In this document: positions 52,806 to 63,839 of the stretch, piece by piece
How positions within the stretch are numbered: position 1 is the first letter of the stretch
Layout: each line of letters starts with the position of its first letter
DNA from: Fistularia commersonii
Lineage: Eukaryota; Chordata; Actinopteri; Syngnathiformes; Fistulariidae
Length of the DNA: 64,000 nt
Reading direction: 5' to 3'
Assembly: GCA_037954325.1 (NCBI GenBank)
Contig: JBBMNZ010000015.1
Location: forward strand, 11,262,501-11,326,500
Made by a program: the position numbers and the translations under genes
The notes under the pieces: model-generated
What the model was told of the DNA's origin: nothing
The model's database searches: none
Seen by the model: only the letters and a program-made list of their open reading frames with translations

Positions 52806-55800
52806 TATATATATTAATATATACATACAATTCGATATTAGATCTTTTAAGAAACATTTATAGACGTGTCTGGGGCCTAGTTTGCGTGATATTTTCACCC
52901 TACAGGCGGGGGTGGTGGTGGTGGTGATGAGGGTAGCCTAGCCGACTGTATGTCGTCGATTGTCGTGCCAGGGCGGACGACTATGTATGTCGCCGTATTC
53001 CAGACGGTTTTCCGTCTCCAGGGGGTATACGATACAAATAAATCATTTATGCATGTTTTTATTTAAGAATTAGCCTGGTCCTGACATAAGATCACACACA
53101 CACACACACACACCACAACTACCACCAAATAGCATTGAATCGTAGGGGGGATTCAGTCAACAGGATTCAACGTTTGTTTGTTTTAACGGTTTTCAATCCA
53201 CCTTTGGAGAGCAGCCTCCCCGCCCTGAATGCCAGAGGCTGTCTGTGTTTGTACAGGCCCGCCGTGTTCGTGATGTTCTAGGGGGTGGAGGGGGTGGGGG
53301 GGCGGAGGAGAGGAGGGGGTGGGGGTTCCGGTGCTTCTGGTCGACATGGATGGCAGATGGAGGCTTGAAGGTCCATCTCTTGGCCGCCGAGGAGAGCAAG
53401 GCTGCACAGGGACCCGGAGCGACGCTGTCCGGTGCTGAAATGCCTCTGTCCGGGTGCTGAAGGTCCTCAGAGGAGCTTGCTGTGAAAAAATCCCTCCGTG
53501 TCGTGAAGCCCCAGCAGAAGAACGCAGGCCTGCCTTCCCTCTCCGTGACCGCAGGCAGGAGTATATTTAGCTTCCGCTTGCAAATCTGGCGTCGGGACTG
53601 CTGGGGCTAGGGGAACGTGACACCTCCCCAGCTCAGCATGTTCGCTCAGATGTCCTCCTCGGTCGGGGAGGGGGTGGCTGGTGGAAGTTTTCTTTTTCAT
53701 TTATTTATGTATTTTCATTGCCGGGAAACAGAGACGGGGCCATCATCGCATCCGGATGTTTTCCGCGCACGGATTCCCCTTGTCTCAAAACAACAAAAGC
53801 ACGAAACGTCTGGATAAAAGAGGAGGCCTTGTAGCTGTCCTCGGGCCATGATGTGCAGATGTCAGCAGGGAAAAAAATAACCATGACAGGCCAGAATGGC
53901 TGCGGCAAGCTTCCTGAGTGACCCTTTGTTTATCACAACGGGTGCTATTCGTGTCACGAGCGGCTCGGAGGCGAGGACCTCACCGCAAGTTTTGTGCTTT
54001 TATTCCTTCCCACGATGGACAAAGACAACATGCGTCGAGCATGCGGCGGGACACGGACACGGTATCAGACTTGCCATTTCAAGCCGACGTGCCGCCTGCA
54101 AATGAATAAGGATGATGTGCCAACATGCTGATAATCCCCCCCCCTTGTCTCAGCAGATGAATGTTTTCCTCACACAAAGGTCTCCTCTTAAACACCGCAA
54201 TGTCGATGCATCGTATTGGAAATGTGTCTTCTGCGTCCACCCTCACTCTCAGCAGCGCTGACAGGTTATCCAGGACCACCGGCGCCATCGGGCCAACTAT
54301 CCAACAGGATTTGTTGTTGCCGGAGGATTAGTAATGTGTAAAGGTGACCTTTGTACAGAGTTTGTGTCACACTAGTAGAGTAGATTAGTCACAACCAAAC
54401 AGGCCTGGCTGATAAAAACAGCAGCAGCGAGTTCCATATCAGCCACAGTAAACACGATGAACAAGTTGAAGTAAGTTTCAGCTGCGCGAGGCCTGGTCTG
54501 TCCTGGCCTCGACCCTGGGTGGCAACGAGCTTCAGTTGATCCACTAGCAGTTGTGTGAAGCAAAGATGAAGGAGAGCACGGTGTCAGATGGCAGGACGTG
54601 GTTCATCCCCTTCGGTGTTATCCTCCTGATCTGACAGAAGTTTCGCCTCAGAGGGGCCCGACAATATGTTCAAATCTGAGGGTGAGGTAAATTCTGCCTC
54701 GGCAGTTGTTGTTTCTGCCTGTCTGCTCTGTGTTTGTTTTTTTTACGAGTCTTGGATTATTAATAATTTGCCTGCATGACACGGACAGTTGGTCTGTCAT
54801 TTTTTTCCTCCTCCCCTCCACCCACAGCCCCTAAAGCGAGGCGGCCTTCCCTCCATCTTCCAGGGACACATAATCAGAAATGACATGTGGACGGAACAAG
54901 ATTAGGATTCAATGTGAAAGAAGAACTTAAAAGAAATCTTTTTTTTTGGCCTGCTTGCACAGACAGAAACCACTGGTAATCACTGATAACCATGACAATG
55001 CCGATTTGGAAAATAGGAAATATTGAAGGTCTTTTTGGAAAATGGCCTCCGCAATACCCACTGACTTCCATGAACCTGGACATCACCAAGTGACATCCGT
55101 TACCTTGTTCGGATGAAGGAGCAGGCCACGTCCGGCGTGATACATAGTGGGCCTGCTCTGTGAGGGAAAGTATGTGGTGTACTAATGAAGTGTGTATTAC
55201 CGTGTACTTCATGTTGTTTATTTGGACACAGATGTGCCCGCCTGTCCCGGTGGATGTCTTTTACATAACCCCCAACTTTTTGTGCGTGTGTGTGTGTGAT
55301 GGCCAGGTCCGCCCCAGCTGCTGGAGCCCCTGCACCAGAGGGAGGGAATCAGGCCCCTCCCAATCTCACCAGCAACCGGCGTCTGCAGCAGACGCAGGCA
55401 CAGGTGGACGAGGTATGTGTGGCTGGGCGGCGAGGGGTCGGGGCCGATGTCGAACACGCTAACGCCAGTCCCTCATTGCGAAGGGAGGGGGGGGGCGTTA
55501 CGTAACATTCAACTTCCGCACCAAGGCTTCAGTCTAGTCAACGGTGTCTCCGGGGCCACCGCCAATGTGTATCCTCAGGTGGTGGACATCATGCGTGTGA
55601 ACGTGGACAAGGTCCTGGAGCGCGATCAGAAGCTGTCGGAGTTGGATGACCGGGCCGACGCCCTGCAGGCCGGAGCCTCCCAGTTCGAGACCAGCGCCGC
55701 AAAACTGAAGAATAAATACTGGTGGAAGAATGCCAAGGTGAGGACGTGTCGCCGTGGTGTCCGAGGGGAACCGCCATGTTTGGTCCAATCACAACGGCTG

Positions 55801-56800
55801 ATGATGTTCTGCTGGAGAATCAGCCTTAGCTTTAGCAACATCTTAAACATCACTGACATGACTAAGCAAATCTCTATACACCTACTGCTGTTACATTCAC
55901 ACAGTATCTATTATTATTAATATAAATACATTTACAGATACACTATTGGGCAATTTTAACCAGATTGTTATGAGTTTTCAAATAAACCCACTCGTATAAG
56001 TCTCATTCATTAGCTGTGTGTTCGCCTCTAAATGGCATCACTTTCAAATTGAATCACTAAATACGGCTTTCTTTTTCAAACCAAAGACTGTCTAAACCTT
56101 ACAAGACGCAAAGCAGGAGCTGCTCTCGCCAGTGAGGTCCAATCTGATAAGAGAAGACGGCAGAAACATCAGAGTGGCGCGGAAGAACAAAGTAAAACAC
56201 TCAGTATTTACTGTCGACTCTAACAGCACAGTTTCAACCTCTCCTGATGGCCCTGGCACACAACTCCCGCGAGCTTGATTGTGTTACATTCACATTCTTT
56301 GGTGTGGAAGCAGAAAAGAGGAGGAGGAGGCTAACACCCGCTCAGCATAAACCCAGATTTAACCCCAGATGGATCTCCAGCTTAGGGAGGGTGTGGCTGC
56401 TGAGCCCAAAGTTTGATTCGCCAGCCCCGACTTCCCCCAGAGATTTGTCGGTTTCCACCAGAGGGCGCTGCTGCACAGCAGACCGCTTCAGAGCGATTTA
56501 ATAAAGATAAAATCATTTCATCGAGAAGCAGGAAGGGCAAGGAAAGCTGCATTTCCAAGCACGCGTCCGCAGTGTTAACACGAACACACTGAGCTGGTGG
56601 TGAACACAGAATGTGTTCAAACATGACCCCCTGCTTCTCTGCCCGCAGATGATGATCATCCTAGGCGTGATATGTGTGATCGTGCTCATCGTCATCATCG
56701 GTAAGAAGCCGTTATCTCTGTTATTTTCTGCCTTCGGTCTCGCCGTTCTTCTAACGCCCCTCCATCTGTGCTTGCTCCCCCAGTGTACTTCAGCACCTAA
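51997..56800 (+). CDS. vamp2: vesicle-associated membrane protein 2 (synaptobrevin-2), five exons, 111 aa
   Basis: R-SNARE of synaptic vesicles; pairs with syntaxin-1 and SNAP-25 to drive Ca2+-triggered fusion. Exons: 51997-51998, 55307-55412, 55579-55737, 56649-56700, 56784-56800; the sum is 336 bases. Exon 1 contributes only AT of the start codon, and the first base of exon 2 supplies the G. Residues 2-20 are the variable Ala/Pro/Gly-rich tail. From NLTSNRRLQQTQAQVDE on, the protein is nearly identical to human VAMP2 (116 aa), including the zero-layer arginine (Arg51 in KVLERDQKL) and KYWWKN before the anchor. The anchor MMIILGVICVIVLIVIIV ends YFST, which distinguishes VAMP2 from VAMP1 and VAMP3. 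KNAK replaces the human KNLK just before the membrane. Confidence 0.97.
51999..55306 (+). other. vamp2 intron 1
   Basis: 3.3-kb intron. (CT)n at 52744-52800, C-run at 52117-52127, (CA)n at 53094-53112, and a GC-rich first 500 bases. 53.2-55.1 kb looks like single-copy DNA with little tandem repeat, unlike the other large introns. No exon was recognised. Confidence 0.65.
55307..55412 (+). CDS. vamp2: vamp2 exon 2
   Basis: The G of Met1, then residues 2-36, SAPAAGAPAPEGGNQAPPNL through QQTQAQVDE. The acceptor is GGCCAG and the donor GAG|GTATGT. Confidence 0.95.
55579..55737 (+). CDS. vamp2: vamp2 exon 3 (SNARE motif)
   Basis: Residues 37-89, VVDIMRVNVDKVLERDQKLS through AKLKNKYWWKNAK. Carries the zero-layer Arg51. 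The acceptor is CCTCAG and the donor AAG|GTGAGG. Confidence 0.97.
55738..56648 (+). other. vamp2 intron 3
   Basis: 911-bp intron, single-copy in appearance, no feature recognised. Confidence 0.65.
56649..56700 (+). CDS. vamp2: vamp2 exon 4 (membrane anchor)
   Basis: Residues 90-106, MMIILGVICVIVLIVII, plus one base of Val107. The acceptor is CCGCAG and the donor CG|GTAAGA. Confidence 0.96.
56784..56800 (+). CDS. vamp2: vamp2 exon 5 coding part (VYFST and stop)
   Basis: Only 17 coding bases: the end of Val107, then YFST and TAA. The acceptor CCCCCAG closes an 83-bp intron. Confidence 0.94.
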
Positions 56801-58422
56801 GAGGAGCTGCTCCCGCCCCAGTCTGAGCCCGACCGCCCCGCTCCACAAAAAGAAAACCCTTCCGATTGACGACGAAAAATGATACCGCAGATCATTCATT
56901 TTGTCCCGTTGCCCCCCGTCCGCCCCCGGCCTGCCTCCACACGACACCCCTAAACCGCCCCCGTTAAGGGCCCCGCCGCTCACCCGCTCCACGCTCCCGT
57001 CAATATTCGTCCTGTGAGTGTGCCCCCTCCAACCCACTTCCCACCACCCCGCCTCCGTTCTGGCCACTCCTGGCTTTTCTAACCTGCCGCTCGGAGAACC
57101 AGACACTTGTGACGACGCAAACGACGGGAAAAAAGGAAAAAAAAACAACAAAAAACGACGATTGGCCATTATTGTTACATAACTGATATATATAGTTATT
57201 TGTAGAGTTTTATTCTGATATATATATATAAATATATATATATATAATATATATACTGTTTTGTAGGTGTGTGTGTGTGTGCGTGTGCGTGTGTGCATTT
57301 TGTATTTTTTAATTTTTTGTATTAATTTTACGTATGCTTCAGCGTTGACTACTGCCTATTAATCTACAACGTACGTATCTTGCATGTTACCACCATATGT
57401 CGCCCCCCCACCCCCTTCCTTTCTTCGGTGTGTTTTCTGCACGGTGGAGTTAGCCGACAAGCGAATACTGTACATACGCGGGGTTTTAATTTTTTTTTCC
57501 GTGTGTGTGTGTGTGTGTGCGTGTGTGCGTGTGTGTGTGCGTGCGTGCGTGTGTGCGCGTGCGTGCGTGTGTGTGAGATGTTAAAAAATACAAAAAAAAA
57601 AAAAAAGATTTTTGCCCCGACACAGACGTTACGCATGAATTGTTTAAAAGAAGAAACCCCCGCCCTCCCTGCCCGCTAATCCCGGTGTTTCTAACTGTCC
57701 TGTCCTCAGCACTCCGGCATGCTTGCCTGCCCTTCCCCCTGATGATGAGTTCAAATACTGCCATAGTCGGACCAACGTCTGTAGGTGTTCTCTCTCTCTC
57801 TTTTTTGTTTTTGGGAAAGTCTTTTCGTCTTGATTTGACTATTCTGTAGTGTCTTATTTCGAAAACATTCCTCCATTGCAGTCTAGTGCAAAGGCTCTTA
57901 CTGTAGCACACGTAACCGGGAGTGTCGGTGGTGAGGATGCCGGTAGCCGGGGAACGCCCCCACCCCGGTGACGGAGGCACCAAAAGAACGAGAGTCCGCT
58001 CGGATGCACAAACCGCCTTGTAGTTTTTTGTTTTTTTTTTGTCAATGGCGCAGTCAGGCAGGCGATGCGTTCGGGGGTCCGTCCGAGAATATCCCGCCGC
58101 TTTTGGCGAGGCGGCGTTTCCCGAGGAGGGGCAGTGTCCTGTCAGCGCGGTGGTTCCATCTCAGCGTTCCTCCTCTAGTTTCCAAGGCCTTTTCTGTTTT
58201 TCTTTTATTTATTTTTAAGATACAATAGATTCTATTTTTTATTATAGTATATTTTTGTGTGACATCCGCCGTGCGTTTTTTGTAATTCAGCTCCCGTGCG
58301 TTACACACTGCCAAGCACCAAGGGCGAGGCGCCGAGCCGGCCTCTGCGCCGGCCCGGACCTCAACAGCCCCCTTTGTATTTTATTTTAATTTATGTTTTT
58401 TGGGCTTGGAGACGGCGTCGAG

Positions 58423-58473
<51 letters not shown>

Positions 58474-59150
58474 GGCCATGTTTTCCAGCGCTGAGTGGGA
58501 AATGTCTCGGGACTAGTACTAACTGCCTTAGTCCCCTATGACTTTTTATCCCCTCCCCTCCCCCGAACACAACCATGCAGAGCGTGTGTGTGTGTGTGTG
58601 TGTTTGTTAGAATAGCTCCGCCTTGGGAATATCCCCGGTTTATCCCGACAGATTAGGCCGCTTAAATCTCAAAAGAGCGAGGGCACGTCGTTCCCTGCTA
58701 TCCACCGCCACTCCGCTCACACGTGCGCAAAGGGGACTTTATCACGCCACTATAAAGATTGGCCATAAAAAGAAGCCCGCCCCTTTTCCATAAAGCGCAG
58801 ATTTACCAAAGACCAGATTCCCGTGTTCATGCCGCCATTAGAAAAAAAAACGGCGCGTCTAATCATACCTTCACCTTAGGACCCCCTCGCACATGAGTGG
58901 TGTCCTTGATTTTATGCAATTTGAGAATTTAAGAACAACACACATGCACACACACAGTGTGCATTCAAATCTCACATCCAGCCCCCTCCTCCCGTGTCCT
59001 CCCTGATCCTGTATCTAATAATAGCACAACTCTTCTTTTGTCCGTCTCCGTCGTGCTGCCGAGTTTTAAAGTCCAGAGAGAATTTAAAATGAGAAGATTG
59101 GAAAGGAGCCGCGTCGAGTACCTGGGGCCATTTCAGAGTCCACCGTGTCT

Positions 59151-59193
<43 letters not shown>

Positions 59194-60680
59194 GTGTTTT
59201 GCGGCGGTGGTGAGAGGGGGTTTAGGGGTGTCCTACATCCTCAGGTTCAAGATATTAGCGATTTACCAAAACACAAACGAGGAAAATTAGCGGAACTAGC
59301 TCCTTCTTGTTTCTTAGTTTTTCGTTGTCGTCGTCGTCGTCTTGGTTCAGTTTGGCGACAGACAGCCGCGACGGGGTTTAGGTAACGTGGTCCTTTCCAG
59401 CAGGAGCGGCGCCCCGTGGCGGACAGCCTGGATCATTACATTTGTGATTGGGGTGGGATGGTGTGTATGAATGTGTGTGTTCCCCTTGAGTGCTCAGCCA
59501 GTCTGAGAAGCAAAGTGTGCACTCTCCTTTTTTTTTTTTTTCTAATTTCACTTTATTTTTCATTTTAATTTGTTGCTTTTAATCATCCAGAAGCCAAACA
59601 GGAAATGTGACCGCCTTCCTTCCCAATGGGATGGGGCTCTTGTTCGGTTCTGCCCTGGGGGGCCAGGGGTGAAGCATCCACAGACTTCCAATTCAAAAGC
59701 TGCGTTCGGGTCGTTTGGCAGTTTAAAATAAAAATATTAATCAGGGGATTGGGGAAGACCCCAAATGGCCAGAGAGCAGCGACAGGAGGGAAACGTTGGG
59801 GTCTGTGGATCTTCACCGAGCGGGTTTTATTATTTTACGAACCAAATATCTTCTGGAAATGTGTGTGTGTTTGTCCAACTCCAACTGTCACTGAACTGTA
59901 AGCACTGATGGGTAGAGGTGAAGAAGATGGAAGGGGGGAGGGGGGGTTTAACCTTCAGCTGTCCAGACCTCTTAGAACGACTCCCAGCTCACATCCGGGT
60001 TTTTATTTTGAATTTTTTTTATTCCCGTCAGCTTTCCTGGGGGGGGGGGGGTTGTTCTTTTGTAGCCCCCCTCCCCATACAGGGGTCAAAAGCAAACGTC
60101 GCCCCCTGGTCGTCTGGACCCCACAGGAGGGACGGGGACCGGAGGGTCGTGGGCGACGCGCTGATTGCAAATTTTTCTTTATCCATTCCACACCCTTTTT
60201 TTTTTTTCTTTTCTTTTTTTTTGAAAATGGAATTTGCGGACGGGTTCTGTGGCATCGTCGGGTCCGGGGGTCGGAAACCACGTGTGTCCACTCGATGCAG
60301 CCGAGAGGAAGCTGAATGGAAGACTTAAGAAAAAAAAAGTACATAAAATAATTGTAGTGTAAATCTATCAATGTCTTATTATATTGATGAACATCATGAA
60401 ATATATGTATATTGGAAAAATGGTATCCGTGACGACTCGTGCTTTTGTGTGTGTGCGTCCGTGCGTGCGTGCGTGTGAAGTTCCTTGTTACAGGTGAAGG
60501 GCTTGGGCTCCGGGACACAGGGGATTTCCAGCATATTTGTCAGCTCCGTGCATTATTTTTTAAACTTTTAATATGATTCTGCACATTTAAAGATATAAGA
60601 GCTGTGTGAATGGGATATATATGCTGAATAAGAGGTTTAGATGATGAATGATTGAATGCAATAAACCACATAGAATAAAA
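56801..60680 (+). other. vamp2: vamp2 3' untranslated region (probable, long)
   Basis: No gene is visible. C-rich to about 57100, then (AT)n at 57186-57255, GT/GC tracts at 57267-57295 and 57500-57575, (CA)n at 58424-58470 and (GT)n at 59151-59187. Vertebrate vamp2 messages have long 3'UTRs. AATAAA at 60660-60665 and 60674-60679 is a plausible end, but a shorter form is possible. Confidence 0.4.
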
Positions 60681-60829
60681 TACATACCATTATATACCAA
60701 TATGAGATCGACAAAAATGCACAATTTAAAGTTAAAGTGTCCTTTTATGCAGTTCAAGTACTACTACTAATTCTTGACTGGAAGTCAATTTATCTGGAAA
60801 GACGTGAAGTTTAAAAAACTAAATTAAAA

Positions 60830-60913
60830 ATACAGAGGCATATAATATTTAGATAACGCCGAATGTCAGACCCGGCAGTAGAAAATTGAAGATAAAATCA
60901 ATAAAACAATGAC

Positions 60914-60942
<29 letters not shown>
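60830..60942 (+). repeat. AATAAA followed by a ~27-bp A-run, retroposed-end-like
   Basis: AATAAA at 60899-60904 is followed within about 12 bases by an uninterrupted A-run at about 60915-60941. This is the layout of a retroposed transcript's 3' end, but no parent gene sequence was recognised upstream. Confidence 0.35.
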
Positions 60943-60944
<2 letters not shown>

Positions 60945-60949
60945 CTCCT

Positions 60950-61210
60950 GACAACCGGATGTAGGTCACAGAGAGACCGGAAGTCGCGGCTTTTATTTTG
61001 AAGTATTCTGTAAACCTCGCGTCAACTTTCCAGCTCCCCACATCGTTGTTTTTGTCCCCTCGGTACTTTTGATTAACCCACTTCCACCCCTTAAACCCCG
61101 ACCCACGAAAATTATAAAATTATATTTACAATTTAAATGATCATACCTGTATCCAGAAGCGAGCCGTTGTCGTGGGTTTTCACTTTCTTCCGGTAAAGAC
61201 GATTTTGCTC
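60950..61210. promoter_or_regulatory. possible promoter with ETS-type sites
   Basis: ACCGGAAGTC at 60977-60986 and TTTCTTCCGGTAAAG at 61182-61196 are ETS-type cores. On the minus strand the segment ends at a donor-like CAG|GTATGA (about 61149-61141). This could be the first exon of an unidentified transcript or a chance cluster. Confidence 0.25.
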
Positions 61211-61418
61211 GCAATTGCTTGATTCACATGTAAAAGACGCCTCTACGCGTTTTTTTTACAAAGATATCATTACATTTTATTTTAATTTCATTTTAATTGC
61301 TTAAGATTAAACCAACCCGCCGACCTGGGGGTAGTTCCTCTCTTTCACCACGAGATGTCACTATTGCAGCAAGTGCCCTGGGGTGCGCACACCATCAGGA
61401 CTGTTTATCACAGTATGT

Positions 61419-61457
<39 letters not shown>

Positions 61458-61985
61458 TAATCTTATACATTCATATATTACTTCTATGGTTTGAATGCAG
61501 AAAAAAGAAACACCACTAAAATTGCGTTTGTCCCACAGCCCAGGGGAGCCCTGTGGACGTGGACGCCGTCTTCCGGATGAGGACAGTGCAAACACCTTGC
61601 AGAGTCCATAACCTAGACATTCCCGTGCGATTCTTCACACACACCCTCGCCTTTTGCCGCCATTTCCTTTCCAGAGGTCACGTCCGCCATGACCCCCCTC
61701 CTCCTCCTCTACACCACATGGAGACAGGAAGTGAAGGATGCCAGATGATGAAGACTAAACCACAGTCTCATCCCCTCCAAGCATCATATCGCTGTCATGG
61801 AGGCTGTCCAGGAAAAATCTTGTGAGCCCCCCCGAACACACACACACACACACACACGCACACACACACACACTCACACTCACACTCACACTAACACACA
61901 CACACACCCTGGTTTTCTGATTAGTCAGATGTTTTGTTAGGAGCTTGCTGACGTTCACTGCTCGGGTCTGGATCCCTCCCTCCAT
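61211..61985. other. spacer, nothing recognised
   Basis: (CA)n at 61420-61453 and about 61838-61906. The frame at 61553-61825 has no domain. Confidence 0.4.
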
Positions 61986-61989
61986 CAGT

Positions 61990-63080
61990 GCTGGTTAGAC
62001 CTTTCAAGAGTGATACTAGCTAAGTAGATACTCTTGTTCAATCTCACTATGCAACTTGTAAGATTTTGGGGTGATACCAGTTAAGTAGTATACTAACTAA
62101 CTCTTATTTGATCTCACCATGTAACTTGTAAGGCAAGAATGACACTTTGTTGCGGGACTAGAGGAGTTCTGGCATCGTACTAGTCAACTAGTATACTCAC
62201 TAACTCCTATTTCAACCTCACAAGTTAAATTGTAAGCCCAGAATCATACTTTCTAGAGGGACTAGTAGAGTTTTGGGGTGATACTTGTTAACTAGTATGC
62301 TAGCTAACACTTTTTTAACCCCACTAAGTAATGTGTAAGCTCAGAATGATACTTTATAGTGGTATTAGTGGGGTTCTGGTGTGATACTAGTTAACTAGTA
62401 TACTAGATAACACTTATTTACCCTCATCACATCATTAGTCACTGTTCTGTAACCCAACTAGATAACTTTAAAGCCCAGAATGATACTCTCTAGTAGGACT
62501 AGTGCGGCTTTTAAATTATACTGGTTAAATTGTAACTGTTGTTTGACATATTAGGTAACTTTTAAGTCAAGATTTATATTTTCTTGGAGGAGAAGTGAAT
62601 CTTTGAAGTGATACTAGCTAACTAGATGCTCTTATTAGTAGAACTGGTGGACCTTTGGGGTGATACTATTAAATTAGTTAGTTTTTCATCTGCACCACGT
62701 AACTTGTTAGTCCAGAGTAATATATTGAAGTAGGACTAATGGGGCAGAGGAATGATACCAGTTAAATGGTTACTGTTGTTTGAAATACTTGGTAACTTTT
62801 AAATCCAGATTTATATTTTCTTGAGGGACTAATAGGGATGAGGGATGAGCAACACAACTAGTTGCTCTTTTTTTACCTCACTAGGTTAACTTGTGAGGCC
62901 ATAATGGTATTGTCTAAGTGGACTAGTGGAACTGTGGAGTGATGCTAGTAAACTAGTTACGGCTGTTTAACCCCGCCAGGTCACTTGTCAATCCAGAATT
63001 ATATCTTGCTATATGTTTTTTTTCTCTTCCTCTACTCGCAAAAACTCAAAACCCAGTTTGAATCCTACTAGTTAACTAGA
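61990..63080. repeat. ~105-115 bp satellite with a CTAGTATACTAG palindrome
   Basis: About ten tandem units. A typical unit has 'gatactagttaactagtata', 'ctagctaactcttatttgac', 'ctcactaggtaacttgtaag', 'cccagaatgatactttctag' and 'gggactagtggggttttgg'. Units vary by substitution and small deletions. The array resumes at about 63840 and runs to the window end. Confidence 0.88.
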
Positions 63081-63839
63081 TGTTTTTCCAAAATGTCTAT
63101 CATATAACTGACCCGTTTCTGCACACACTGTTATTACGTAATTTGCTGACGTCCAAGAGAGGGAACGATGTAGCACCAAACCTGATGGTCATCATGGAGA
63201 ACGTTTCTCTAGCATTCTCCAGGGAACCAATCACCAATCACATGGATCTAAAGGTCCCTAAGCAGCCCCTCGCTAACGTCGCTAACACCTAATTAGACCT
63301 TTATTACATTGCTATAACACATTTGTAGGCTGACAATGTGAGCGCGGCGCTGGAGGGTTTGTCTCGGTCAGATGTTCCACTCGGGGTCGAAGATGACGTG
63401 TCTGTCAGACATTCAGATGACAAGCTAACTAGCTAACAAGCGGCGCAGCTTCCATGTGGGAACCATCATCCGCTTGTCTTTTTCCTTGCCATTAAAACAC
63501 ACACACACACACACACACACACCCGACACTCTTAAAAGGAATGCACTCCCAGTCTGTTGGGAGTTATTGCAGAAACTTGCCCCCCGCCCCTCACGCCAGC
63601 CATCGAGGTCATCCCCCCCTGTTGCCGGGGGCGACAGCGTGCGTGCAGCCGCCCCCACCAGCAGAGAGCGCGCACGTCACTGCATTCCTGGCTGGACTGC
63701 GCCTTATCAGCCCCCCCACGACACCTCAGAAGCCTCTGTAAGTTAACTATTAGGGCTGGAAAGCCCTGATTAGCATGGCTAGCTCTTGTTTGCAGGACCT
63801 GTGTTGGAAAAGCAGCCACTGGCGAGGCGGGTTGACAAA
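63081..63839. other. unique island inside the satellite
   Basis: Non-repetitive, partly GC-rich block with (CA)n at 63498-63522. On the minus strand a short segment at about 63410-63380 looks like a terminal coding exon (after CTGACAG, reading HVIFDPEWNI and TGA). The protein was not recognised. Other frames show no domain. Confidence 0.35.

Noticed and set aside
56513..57298. 261-codon minus-strand frame antisense to vamp2
   Set aside because: Covers the vamp2 last exons and 3'UTR microsatellites in reverse; Thr-His and low-complexity runs.
61553..61825. 90-codon frame after vamp2
   Set aside because: No domain, no splice signals that fit, ends in CA repeats.
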